Assembly (NCBI GenBank): GCA_027422505.1
Contig: JAPQWV010000012.1
Span: 20,682,001-20,746,000 of the forward strand
Direction of reading: 5' to 3'
Length of the DNA stretch: 64,000 bases
DNA from: Craterostigma plantagineum
Taxonomy: Eukaryota > Streptophyta > Magnoliopsida > Lamiales > Linderniaceae
Shown here: positions 1 to 10,385 of the stretch, piece after piece
How the letters are laid out: every line of letters begins with the position of its first letter
How positions within the stretch are numbered: the first letter of the stretch is position 1
Notes under the pieces: model-generated
Database searches by the model: none
What the model was told of the DNA's origin: nothing
The model's input: the letters and a program-made list of their open reading frames with translations, nothing else
Program-made: the position numbers and the translations under genes

Positions 1-436
1 CGCCGCCCCGACCCGTTTTGACGGTTCCGGCCGACCACCGTCCCTCACGACGGCGTCCGCACCGGCCAGCAGTGCAGGCCCGCAGCGCCGGCGCGCTGCT
101 CCGGCGAGCCTCGGAACCACCGGCCAAATCGCACAAAAAAAACACAGATCGCACTTACTTGATGAAATTGGAATGATTTTAGGCTTGCCAAGCGTGAGTT
201 GACGTCGGATTTGTCGAATTTGTGTGTTTGAGAGGTTGGGAAAGAAAGGAAATAGAAAGAAGAAGAAGAGGAGAAAAAGGGGGCCGCGGCTGGTTAGGTC
301 GCGTTCGAACGCGCCACTCCATGGGACGCGTTCAGAAAAAGTTGTTCCATGTGGCGCGTTCACCTATTTTTGAAATACCCGTTTGGCACTATTTTTTATA
401 GCCGAATTTAAAAGCAAATCATTTATAAAAAGCCAT
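1..436. other. Unassigned sequence left of Copia-A
   Basis: The first ~130 bases are strongly GC-rich and the rest is mixed, with a purine-rich stretch at about 240-285 and a perfect 12-bp palindrome (gcgttcgaacgc) at 301-312. No convincing coding sequence is visible on either strand. It could be the edge of a gene or of another repeat lying outside the window. Confidence 0.4.
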
Positions 437-441
437 ATATT

Positions 442-926
442 TGTTGAGGTGACCTTTGTACGCAATAAAATAATGGTCTTTGAGCATTCAACAAATGAAG
501 GATGAAGGCCACGTGAAAAATAATGCTGTGAAGAAAATAGGTTATCATTGCGGCTACGAAGTTCGATATTCAAATGCTGTGCTGCTGTATTTCTTCTTTT
601 CATATGGAAGAGTGAGGGAGAAATCACCTATAAATGGCATAATACGAGGTAGTAGAGAACACAAACCACCACAACATCGATCTTCTCTCGTCCGATCATT
701 TATATCTCCTAGTTGTTTATAGTTTTTTTTGTGTATCACGTTAGTGTACGTGTTTGTAATCACAACACATAATAAAGAAGTTCTACCTTTCGACCCGAGA
801 ACGTAGGTCATTCTGACCGGATCACGTAAATCTTGTGTTCACTGTCCAAATTTGTTTTTCGTCTCTTTTATTTTTTATCGTCATTTCTTGAGCAATTAAA
901 TTATCATGGATCAAAATATCCTAACA
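442..926 (+). repeat. Copia-A 5' LTR
   Basis: Starts tgttgagg and ends cctaaca. It differs from the 3' LTR at many positions, in line with an old insertion. A 13-base hairpin (ggtca-ttc-tgacc) lies near its right end, at about 806-818. Confidence 0.93.
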
Positions 927-966
927 AATAGGTATCAGAGCCAACCCGATCTATTTTTGAGCCACC

Positions 967-2290
967 ATGGCGATAACAAAATGTCAATTGAAAAGTTCGA
1001 CAGAAATGTCAATTTTGCAATGTGCAGTCTCAAGATGGAGGTCATTCTCATACAAGACGGTTGTGAGGTGGCGCTTGAATGAGAAAAGAAGAAACCGACG
1101 GAAATGAAAGATGCTCAATTTAATGAGTTGGATAAGAAAGCCAGATCGGCTATTATATTAAATCTCTCTTACGAGGTTTTACACAAAGTTGCCACCGAGA
1201 CGACGGCCATGAGTATGTGAGATTAAGGAGACTAAGGAGAATCAGCTTTACTTAAAGGAGAAACTTTATAGTATGAAAATGACGGAAGGTACTTCTATTC
1301 TCTCGCATCTCGATAAATTCGATTCCATCATTATTGGTTTGGCAAAAGCAGAATTTAAAGTGACGGACGAAGATCAGACCATAAAATTGTTGTGTTTCCT
1401 TCCCGCGTCTTTAAAGCATTTTCGTGACACTATAATTTATGAGAAAGATACGATATCATATGCTAATGTCAAATCTGTGTTACAATCAAAAGAACAGATA
1501 GACATGGATATAACGGGAGAAACAATGGTATCCAGGTAGAATGTCTGTTTGCACGGGGAAAACCAGAACGTAGAGACACTGAAAGTAGCAGATCTAAAGA
1601 AAGGCTGAAATCCAGGTAAAGAAATAAAGTATGTAATTTTTGCAAGAAAAAGGGTCACATCAAATCTGATTGGTATAAATAAACAATAAGGTGAAAATAG
1701 TCAGCAACATAATAAACCGCCGAAGCTAGTGTAGCTGCTGATGAGAATGATGGAACTATTTTGTAGCAACTGCAAATATTGTCAGGTCTGATAATGAGTT
1801 GATCTTCGATTCGTGTTGTTCTTACCACATAAGTCGGAGTCGAGATTGTTTTTCCACATATGAAAAATTCAATGGCGGATATGATTTAATGGTAAATGAT
1901 GATCCGTGTAAAGTTATTGGTAAAGACATAGTTCAGATCAAGATGATCGACGATATCATCCAGACGCTCGCCGAAGTCAGATAGATTCAATATATGAAGA
2001 GAAATCTTATCTCTTTAGGCACACTTGAGTCTCAAGGGTGCAGGTTCTCAGGTGAAGGTGGAGTTTTGAAAATTGCTAGAGGTGTCCTTGTAATTATGAA
2101 AGCTTGCAGGTCTGGAATTTTACATATTTTGCAGGGAACCACAGTTTCAGGTTCCGCTGCAGTTTCGACATCCCCGAAGGTTGATACCACGAGAATATGG
2201 CATATGCGGCTTGGACACATGAGAGAAAAATGCTTAACACTTTTAAGCAAGCGGGGCCTACTTTGCGGTCGAAGTACTGGTAGCAAGGAG
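967..2290 (+). pseudogene. Copia-A gag-protease-GAG-pre-integrase remnant
   Basis: The reading frame starts near 967-981 with a Tnt1-like gag N-terminus (a KFD..NF motif) and continues through gag similarity at 1273-1539. Several stops and frameshifts interrupt it. The zinc knuckle at about 1630-1678 has kept C-x2-C-x4-H, but the final Cys is replaced by Trp. At 1799-1850 the aspartic protease motif reads D-S-C where active copies have D-S-G. The block at 1994-2280 has the WHMRLGHM motif of GAG-pre-integrase. Similarity to Copia stops at about 2280-2290, where the hAT-derived sequence begins. Known for the family: these proteins form the particle, process the polyprotein and precede integrase. 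Confidence 0.88.
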
Positions 2291-4450
2291 CGAACAATAA
2301 CAAAGAAGAAGGACATTGTGAGACCGGGGTGACACGGTTTGCTTCAGCATTTCTTACCCTACAAAGTTTGATGGAAAAAATAAAATCAGAGATGAAGATG
2401 ATGTTTGGGAGTCCGAATGGGAGGAATGTAAATTTTTCGAAGACTGTGAAAGGAAAGGAGGCTTATACAACTGTGATGAGTTTGTGTAACGACCCGTCTC
2501 ATACCGAGTGTCACTGTAGTATCGGTTCCTACCGGGACCAGTGGGGTTGGGCCCACCACATTCCAAATGATAGCCTGGCCCCACTGTATCACCACTTAAC
2601 AACCTTCTAGCGTGCTTTGTTCTCACTCACACGCACCCTGGGCAACTTTCCCATGGGGTCACCCATCCCTAAATTGCTCCAAGTCAAGCACGCTTAACTT
2701 CGGAGTTTCTATAGATGGACTCCCGAAAAGGTAGGTCGACCTTGGTGATATGAGTAGTGCTATCAATTCTCTTATACGATTCTTAGCCTGACACGCCCAT
2801 ACATTGTCAGTCTCAGGATCCCCTCTCATTCGGGTGTCGGATCGGTTCGTTCATGTACCCTTTCGCCTAGAAGCCTGTCAAGAGCCGCTCATTGTCCGTG
2901 CACCCTGGCACCGGCGATCATTCCCCGCTCTCTTCGGCCCCGGGTGTCACAGTTTGGGATTTTGGAATGGTGTATCATCTTGTCTACTGGTGTTCACACC
3001 TTTAATCAAGGTCGTTCGCATTGCTGATTTTGATAGATCACCATCAATGGGCTTTGTATATGAGCTCATCCGTGCAAAGGAAGAGATCAAGGTTTCTCAA
3101 AATAATATCCCGAGCAATTATGAATCGATCATTGAAGTTATTGATGTGAAAATGCAAGGAAGACTCGATAGTCCTTTCCATTTGACGGCTTAATTGTTGA
3201 ATCCTTATTATCATTATAAAGATCCTCTCATTCAATTCAAAAATGAAGCGTCGATTGGAGTGGTTGATTGCATGGATGCTTTATTTCCGTGAGATGACGT
3301 TATGCAAAATACGATTTTGTTGGATGAGCTTCCTATCTACAAAGAGAAAAGCTCAATTTGGAAGATCAAATGTAGCGCCTAGATGCCTCTCGAACGACGA
3401 TAGCTTTGATCCAGGTATACTCTTTTACATTATAGTCCTACAACTAATTGTTTGTAGTGGTTATTTTATTTTGTTGATGTAGTGACTTGGTGGTCAACTT
3501 TTGGTTCGATAACTCCAAATCTTCGAAGTTTGGCCATGAGAATCCTCTCATTGACAACTAGTTCATCCGATTGCGAAAGAAATTGGAGAGCCTTTGAAGG
3601 GGTAGTGTATATGTCACAAACAATGTTATATTATTATTATTTTTATTATTATTATTTTTTGAGAATGATGTTATATTATTTGCTACTCTTTAATATTATT
3701 TATTTTGTTAACTTGTTTCTTAGGTTCACACAAAGAGAAGGAATGGGCTTAGTGCAGCTCTACTCAATAATCTTGTATTTATTCAAATTAATGCAAGATT
3801 ATCAAGTAGACAAAAAAGAGAAAAAGATAGAAGCAATGTAGATGTTTTATCTTCATATGATGCTACTACAGCACAAGATTGGATTGTCGATGGAATTGAA
3901 GTTAGTGATGTGAGGTGGTTGAGGACTAGGAGGAAGAGGCGGATAAGGTCATGTGAAGTATCGAACGATAAGAAAATTGTATGATGATGATTTCGAATCT
4001 GAGGATGAGGTCAACGAGGTTAACTTAGAGGCGTTTCAGGAGGGTTGAAGTATGTTGATGTCCTTTTTCTTGTATGATGGACCAACTTGTTTTTGTTTTC
4101 GAAATGTTTGTTGGCCCAGTGGATCTCTTGTTTTTGTTTCGGATGCTATCTTTTACAAAACTTTCCAGACTGAACTTTATTTTGATGTTACTTTTGTTGG
4201 TCTTGATTTTGAGATGTTGTGGAATGCTTGGAATATTTCATAGTAATGTTGATCTTATTTTGTGGGAAATGATGTAGAATCCTTACAGAAATGTAGTGGG
4301 GGATCAAGTATGTTAGAATAATTTTGCAATGAAAAAGAAACATATAAAAGCGACTAATTTCTGCCTAGAAACCGCCTAGGCCCCGCTTAGGCGCTAGCGC
4401 CACCCCCCCCCCCCCGGGCGCCAGACTAGCGCCTAACCAGCTTTGCAACA
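2290..4450 (+). pseudogene. 5'-truncated hAT transposase nested in Copia-A
   Basis: Translated blocks match the C-terminal half of plant hAT transposases. The R-P-G-V-T-R-F motif is at about 2322-2345 and is frameshifted by one base. A K-G-K-E-A-Y block lies at about 2450-2470 and is split by the solo LTR. F-W-N-G-V and M-G-F-V-Y-E follow at about 2958-3070, then L-N-P-Y-Y near 3200. The hAT dimerisation domain (S-S-S-D-C-E-R-N-W) is at about 3495-3600, and a basic tail reaches about 4040. Two probable introns survive, at about 3417-3481 and 3602-3723, so this came from DNA transposition and not from a retrocopy. The N-terminal BED finger region is absent. The inverted GC-rich end at 4365-4450 (gcgcctag-type repeats around a poly-C run) looks like the 3' terminus. 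No 8-bp target-site duplication could be placed because the 5' end is gone. Confidence 0.85.
2485..2951 (+). repeat. Solo LTR inserted in the hAT transposase
   Basis: A 467-bp segment starts tgtaacgacccg and ends gggtgtcaca. It is flanked by a perfect 5-bp duplication, gtttg, at 2480-2484 and 2952-2956. Removing it rejoins the hAT coding sequence between the T-V-M-S and F-W-N-G-V motifs. There is no internal region, primer-binding site or second LTR, so it is a solo LTR left by recombination. The superfamily is uncertain; the tgtaac...tcaca ends would suit Gypsy. Confidence 0.9.
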
Positions 4451-4452
4451 TT

Positions 4453-4960
4453 GATATTATGTATGCAATTGTATGTACACGTCCTGATATTTCACAAGCT
4501 GTTAGTGTTGTTAGCAGGTATATGGCTACCCCAGAAAAAGAACACTGGCAAGCAGTGAAGTAGATTCTAAGATACTTGAAGGGTACTCTAAACATTTGTT
4601 TGGAGTTTGGCAGAAACATGGATACTCTCGTTGGCTTCGTTTCAGACTATGCAGGTGAGTCTTGCAGTAAGCTGGAAAGCTACTCTACAGCATGTAGTGG
4701 CGTTATCTACTATTGAGGCAGAATACATGGCCATCACTGATGCGATCAAGGAAGCATTATGGTTGACGGGGTTATTCAGGGAATTAACTCATAATCAGGA
4801 AGTTATTACTATTTTCTGTGATAGTCAAAGTGCGATTCATTTGACTAAGGATCAGTTCAAGCATTGCTTGGACTTGATTGGTGTTTCAGAGATGATGAAC
4901 TAGCCTGTGGGGGCTATGGTCGGAGGGAGATCGAGATAAAGGTATTTCTAAATTAAGGTG
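4453..4960 (+). pseudogene. Copia-A reverse transcriptase end and RNase H remnant
   Basis: Copia similarity resumes at about 4453 with the C-T-R-P-D-I motif and R-Y-L-K-G-T. It continues in another frame at 4607-4903 with T-I-E-A-E-Y and C-D-S-Q-S-A, the RNase H signature of Copia polyproteins. An in-frame stop at 4561-4563 and a frameshift near 4620 break it. The conserved H-x-R-T-K-H-I region after 4860 is lost. Confidence 0.88.
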
Positions 4961-4996
4961 GAGTAATCTACGGTACCAAAGGTCAAGGTGGAGATT

Positions 4997-5479
4997 TGTT
5001 GAAGTGACTTTGTACGCAATATAGTAATGGTCTTTGACCATTCAACAAATGAAGGATGAAGGCCACATGAAAAATAATGCTATGAAGAAAACCAGTTATC
5101 ATTCCGGCTACCGACTTGAATATTCAAATGGTGTGCTGCTTTAGATTTTTTTTCCTTTTCACATGGAAGAGTGATCGCCTATAAATAGGCATAATACGAG
5201 GCAGTAGAGAACACACAACCACCACAACGTCGATCTTCTCTCTTCTGATCATTTATATCTCCTAGTTGTTTATAGCTTCTTTTGTGTATCACTTCAGTGT
5301 ACGTGTTTGTAATCACTTCACATAATAAAGAAGTTCTACCCTCCGGCCCGTGGACGTAGGTCATTCTGACCGAACAACGTAAATTTCGTGTTCACTGTCC
5401 AAATTTATTTTTCGTCTCTTTTACTTTTTATCGTCATTTCTCGGGCATTTAAATTATGGGGGATCAAAATATCCTAACA
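4997..5479 (+). repeat. Copia-A 3' LTR
   Basis: Starts tgttgaag and ends cctaaca, immediately followed by the second copy of the atatt target-site duplication. The same ggtca-ttc-tgacc hairpin is at 5359-5371, between cgtggacgta and gaacaacgt. Confidence 0.93.
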
Positions 5480-5484
5480 ATATT

Positions 5485-6717
5485 AATTCCCAACAAAACA
5501 TAGTCTTGTATTAAGATACAATCAATAATTTAACTAAGAACTCACTGAAACATAATTTCTTTATCGCAACTATATTTCTTTTGGGTGATCCGAGACAGCA
5601 ATTCAATCGGCTACTTACACCACACATTTGAAAAATGAAACTTATCGAGGTTTATCCACATTCTTGTATACCATATATGTTTAAGATATTGGTTTTGGGC
5701 GATTTTGATACCCAATAATATATATTTTATATTTGTCCCGCGGCTTTGATCATTACATATTAAGAAGCATGCATGTATCACTATGCGAATGTACAAAAGC
5801 TTTACGAAAGTAGCGCCGTTTTTGTTTTTGGGGTCAACGGCTAGGTTTACCTCCATGATAATTAAGCATCTCCATATTCGATAATTAAGGTTAGCATTAA
5901 AGTCGCGTCTCTCTGAAAATAGGAAAAAAATAAGAGTTCACTAAGATAGTTGTCATAACGCGTTAGGGTTTTAATTAAGATAGTTGTCACCACCTAAAAC
6001 TAGTTGCCGCAATTTTGACATTGACATTATTAGGATCCCAATCATCAATGGACTAATAAAAAATTTAACAAAATGATATATCAAAATTCATGTGACGGCA
6101 CCTCATTATTCGTCATACGGTCAAAATCAGGATATAACCAACATGATATATACAAATCGTGGCAATATTCCATGAACCCATTAATTAGTGAAGTGTTTAT
6201 ATATTGTCAAGTTGGTGAAAGCATTTTAAATTAAATTATTACAAAGCTGCAAATATTATTTCTTTCACATGTTAGTTCGTTATTAAATGATTAATTACGT
6301 TTATGAGTGTGTAATGTGATAATCTTGACCAAATAACCATTTTTAGGTTCCGCCTAAAGTGTTATTTATTCTTTAACGGCTATTCCATGTGGTCTCATGT
6401 GTTCTACATATTTTCTAGTCAAAATCAATCCTATGGTCAAACGTTTTTCATTTTTATAATATGGTCAATTAGAAAATTTGAAGTTATAATCAATACATGA
6501 ACGGAGTTTACCAAATTTATTTATTTTTTGCTCCACCTATGTCATTCATATAATTAATTAAACGATGTAATACAACATTAATTACGCTTTTATTTTTGTT
6601 ATAAAGTTAGTTGAAACGGTTACATTTTGACTTTTAGGTGTCGGTATTTGATGAGATAACTAAATAAAAATAACATCTCCCCCCAATTTCTTGTGCCGAA
6701 GAACACTGCCATATGCA
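5485..6717. other. AT-rich intergenic sequence, nothing recognised
   Basis: No open reading frame with family resemblance, no RNA gene and no clear terminal inverted repeats were seen. The sequence is AT-rich and single-copy in appearance. Confidence 0.5.
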
Positions 6718-6726
6718 ATAATATAA

Positions 6727-7115
6727 GGGGCATTTTTATTTTAGGCCCTCCCATAACTATCATTTAGGATTCAGGCCTCTTGGCAAAAAAATTAGTTTTA
6801 AGGACCCATTTTTGTGCAGTACCACTTCATTGCTCTTACATACCAGTATGTTGAAATTTTGTACCACAAAACCATAATCCGGTACCAGTTTATGATCATC
6901 TGATACCAGTTTATTTTCTGCAGTACCACTTTATTGCTTTGACATACCAGTATGTTCAAAGTTTGTAACACAAAATGATCATTCTATACCAGTTCATATA
7001 TCTTTCATACCACATTTTTACACCACACAAAATGGGTCATTTAACCTAAAAAATTCTCAAACAGAGCCTGAATTCGAAATCAAACCCTTAATGGGGCCTG
7101 ATTTCGAATTGACCC
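6727..7115. mobile_element. Mutator-type MITE 1 (9-bp TSD)
   Basis: A 389-bp element is flanked by a perfect 9-bp duplication, ataatataa, at 6718-6726 and 7116-7124. Its ends start ggggcattttt and, on the other strand, gggtcaattcg, and are related over about 80 bp. A 9-bp duplication is typical of Mutator-like elements. The interior holds several gtaccac/gtaccag words. It has no coding capacity. An inverted relative sits in the YUCCA promoter at 16488-16771. Confidence 0.78.
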
Positions 7116-7124
7116 ATAATATAA

Positions 7125-8566
7125 TTATTTCTTTTCTGTAAATTAGATACACCTTTAAATTAAATACATTCTGTAAATTAGCTCCTCGAAGAGATGGAAA
7201 GCGCGAGAAACAGAAAAGCGTTTTTTGAAGGACGTAAAATTCATGCATGCAACGCTTCATTGGGCATACCTTGAAATTCTAAAGTGATATAACATGATAT
7301 ATAATGTACTATTATATCATATTATATTAAGTATTTTGCTTATTGATATGAATTAAAGCTAAACCCATGGATGAGGCGGCACCTTGATAAAAGAGAAACG
7401 TCTAAATTTCAATTTATAATTACGAGTATCACATGCTAAGTAGCTCGTTTAGCCAGGTGCAATGATTCTGACAAAATATTTAATAAATAATATAAGTGAC
7501 ATCTACTACTTGCATAATAATTGCAATAGAAATTCGATGAATAAAGAATATCTTTCAAGAAACGGTTTTAACGACCTAATAAACTGAACATGGATATGGA
7601 GAGTCGTGATAACTATTGGTATTCGATAATTTTATATGTTCAAAAATGAAGTCATCCACATTCCAAGCGTATTATGCGTAGACGATTAATAAGAGTTAAA
7701 TGTGTGTCTTAACCTTATCCCTAACTTCACTACTTTTTTTTTTTTAGCTATTTGACTTAATAGATTAAAAACTTTCGTCCATGTTCTTTGTCATGTGGTT
7801 TTAACAAGAATAATGGATCATAATGTAATAATGTTCTTGATCTGAATTATTTTTTTTTCATATTATTTGATTCTGTAATATTCTAGGATCATAACGTACT
7901 CGTATTAATCGACTTATATATGTTTGTGAATTTATATGGGAGACAACCTAGCTATCTGAAATAATCCTCTAAAAACAATAAAGAAATACTGCAATATAAC
8001 CTTTTGTTGTAATGATTGACGAGCACTTTCATCAATATTTAGTTGAGCCCCTTAATCATAAGGTGGTCCACCAAAACAATAAGAAGAAAGATTTGAATCA
8101 ATTATATTAATATAGTTATGAAGAAAGCAAAGATTTAAACTAATTATTGGGGGTATGGAGTTGAGTCACTTAGATTATTATGTATGACGAGAAAGTTCGA
8201 AAAATGCGATTTGATGTAAAGATCTTTCTAAATGCCGACTGTGACGGGTCAGATTTTAGAAAGATTCTCTTATATTATTTTAATAATTTACTAATTTATA
8301 TAGTTTGATCTTTCAAAAATTCGATTTATATTGCCATGTGCTCGAGTTATTACATAATACACTTGCAAAACTAATCAAAGCTCGTTTGATTTTAATAGGA
8401 AACATAAAAAGCTTATTTAATTAAAAGCTTATTTATTGAATAACAAACTATATTACTATATAAGTGCAGCGAATGTGTCAAACATTCGGACAAGGTAATT
8501 GCTACGAAGGTTCTCACCACTCACTCACTAAACTCGAGCAGCAACTAAATTAGTTTATTCTTTTCG

Positions 8567-8568
<2 letters not shown>
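7125..8568. other. AT-rich intergenic sequence, nothing recognised
   Basis: Low-complexity A/T runs only. I found no gene, no terminal-repeat element and no RNA gene that I could support. Confidence 0.5.

Positions 8569-8610
<42 letters not shown>
8569..8610. repeat. (AT)21 microsatellite
   Basis: Uninterrupted AT dinucleotides. A second run of about 12 repeats is at 8839-8862, preceded by a short CT run. Confidence 0.97.
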
Positions 8611-8613
<3 letters not shown>

Positions 8614-8622
8614 GAATTTTAT

Positions 8623-8658
8623 GGTGCCCACATTATGTGAGCACCTTACGTGGGCACC
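8623..8658. repeat. Short inverted repeat between two AT microsatellites
   Basis: The 9-base arms ggtgcccac (8623-8631) and gtgggcacc (8650-8658) are perfect complements around an 18-base loop. Confidence 0.8.
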
Positions 8659-8828
8659 TGTCGATGTGGCACTGATTCGTGCGATGTCGACATGCCAAAT
8701 TAAAATTAGATAATGCATGACAGTTATTAACGCATTATAGGGGTTATAGTCGACATATCGGACGATAATGTGGCAGTTTACGCACACAGACCAATACCAT
8801 ATATCAGGTGCCACACACAGACCAACAC

Positions 8829-8838
<10 letters not shown>

Positions 8839-8862
<24 letters not shown>
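8839..8862. repeat. (AT)12 microsatellite
   Basis: Uninterrupted AT dinucleotides following a CT-rich run. Confidence 0.95.
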
Positions 8863-8870
<8 letters not shown>

Positions 8871-8892
8871 TATAACATGACAACATAAATAT

Positions 8893-9590
8893 TAGGGGTG
8901 TTCAAATTAACCGAAAAACCGAAAAAACCGACCGAACCGTAAAGAACCGAACCGAAAAGACCGGAACCGAAAAAAACCGAACCGAATTGTAAAAAACCGA
9001 ACCGAACCAAATTAAAATGGTTCGGATATCGGATTAAGCATACGTAAAACCGAAAAACCGAAAAAACCGAACAAAAATTATCATACTACATTAAAAATAG
9101 AAAAAATAATAAAAATCATTTGTTTTTCTCTCATAACGTAAACAACACATTAAATATAATTTCATTGGAATATTTTTTTCCATTTTTAAGTGAATGTTTT
9201 CCTCACCAATCAAAAACTATTTTTCTCCCAAGTAATTTATAGTATCTTCATATGAATGTTTTTATATTTTGGTTAGATTTTGTTCCATTTTCATGTTTTT
9301 TTTTTTCGGAGCTTTGAATTATTTTGCCATATGTCACGTTCCATAAATCTTCTTTGTTTTTAATAACCATAAATTGTTTTATGTATTTTCAGTTCATAAT
9401 ATTTTTTTTGTTGATATTAAATTCCTAACCGAAAAACCGAACCGAAAAAAACCGAACCGAATTATAAAAAACCGAACCGAACCAAATTAAAACGGTTCGG
9501 ATATCGGATTAAGCATACGTAAAACCGAAAACCGAAAAACCGAACCGAAATTTGAAAAAACCGAACCGAACCGACCGATGAACACCCCTA
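8893..9590. mobile_element. hAT-type non-autonomous element (8-bp TSD)
   Basis: Perfect 12-bp terminal inverted repeats, taggggtgttca at 8893-8904 and its complement at 9579-9590, are flanked by a perfect 8-bp duplication, ataaatat, at 8885-8892 and 9591-9598. An 8-bp duplication and these ends are typical of hAT. The 698-bp body has no coding capacity. Subterminal regions are packed with ccgaaccga/aaccgaaaa words. A block of about 110 bp near the left end (about 8960-9070) recurs in the same orientation near the right end (about 9435-9550). Confidence 0.93.
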
Positions 9591-9878
9591 ATAAATATAC
9601 GAATTCTATCTATAGGTTCAAATTAATTTTATTTGGCACACAAAAATAAATCATAAATATGATAAGTTCGTAGTTCATTAATAAATTATTATGGTTAGAA
9701 AACCCCCTCCCCCTATTTCTATAACTAACATATGTAACAATATCAGTATATGTATCCCTGTTTCGTCCCTCTCATTCTTCAATAGTTCTTATTTACTGGT
9801 TCCATTATAATTATCTGTCCATTTGATATTATTGAATGAAATTTCCCTTAAAAATACATTAAATATCTCAAGGCCAAG

Positions 9879-10385
9879 TGTAAAGAAAATCGAATGAATT
9901 GCTTGTGTGTGAAGAATCGATTTTAACGTGGTTCGGATATTGAACAATCCTACGTCCACGGTGCTTGAATTGTAATCACTAAACAGCAATAGTTTGATTA
10001 CAGATCAAGAAGATTGCGATAATCTTCTGAAGAACAAGAAATCGACTGCAGAAAAACGATGCAGTGAAAAATGATTAAAAGGATCAACTGAGCTAATTGT
10101 CGCAGGAATTCTGTTTTATATTTGAACTTCGCGCCAATCATTGAAGTTGTCTCACATAGCTCAAAACGTCAGTGTGGCCAGCGTCTTATTTAGTTGATCA
10201 GATGAAGTCGTCGATGCGCCCAACGTCTTCATAAGTAAATCGTCCCTTTTAAGTGAATAGCGCCTTTGTATAAAACACGGGACTGATTTTGAACTCTGTT
10301 CTTGCTTAGAACTGAATAACTTCGAACTATCTGAGTAGCTCTTAAGCTTGATCTTGAGCTCGATCTTCACAATCATTTTCTGATA
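9879..10385 (-). repeat. Copia-B 3' LTR
   Basis: 507 bp, identical to the other LTR. It contains an inverted-repeat module at 9927-9960, with outer arms cgtgg/ccacg and inner arms ggat/atcc. Confidence 0.95.

Larger units (their letters stand above)
442..5479 (+). mobile_element. Copia-A: old, nested-into Copia LTR retrotransposon
   Basis: The element is bounded by two similar ~484-bp LTRs that begin TG and end CA and are flanked by a perfect 5-bp target-site duplication, atatt, at 437-441 and 5480-5484. A primer-binding-site-like sequence (ggtatcagagcc, initiator Met tRNA type) follows the 5' LTR at 931, and a purine-rich tract precedes the 3' LTR at 4981-4996. Inside, gag, protease and GAG-pre-integrase remnants (to about 2290) are followed by a hAT transposase block, then by the end of reverse transcriptase and RNase H (from about 4450). 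Integrase and most of reverse transcriptase are missing. Every coding block has stops or frameshifts, so the copy is dead. Confidence 0.93.
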
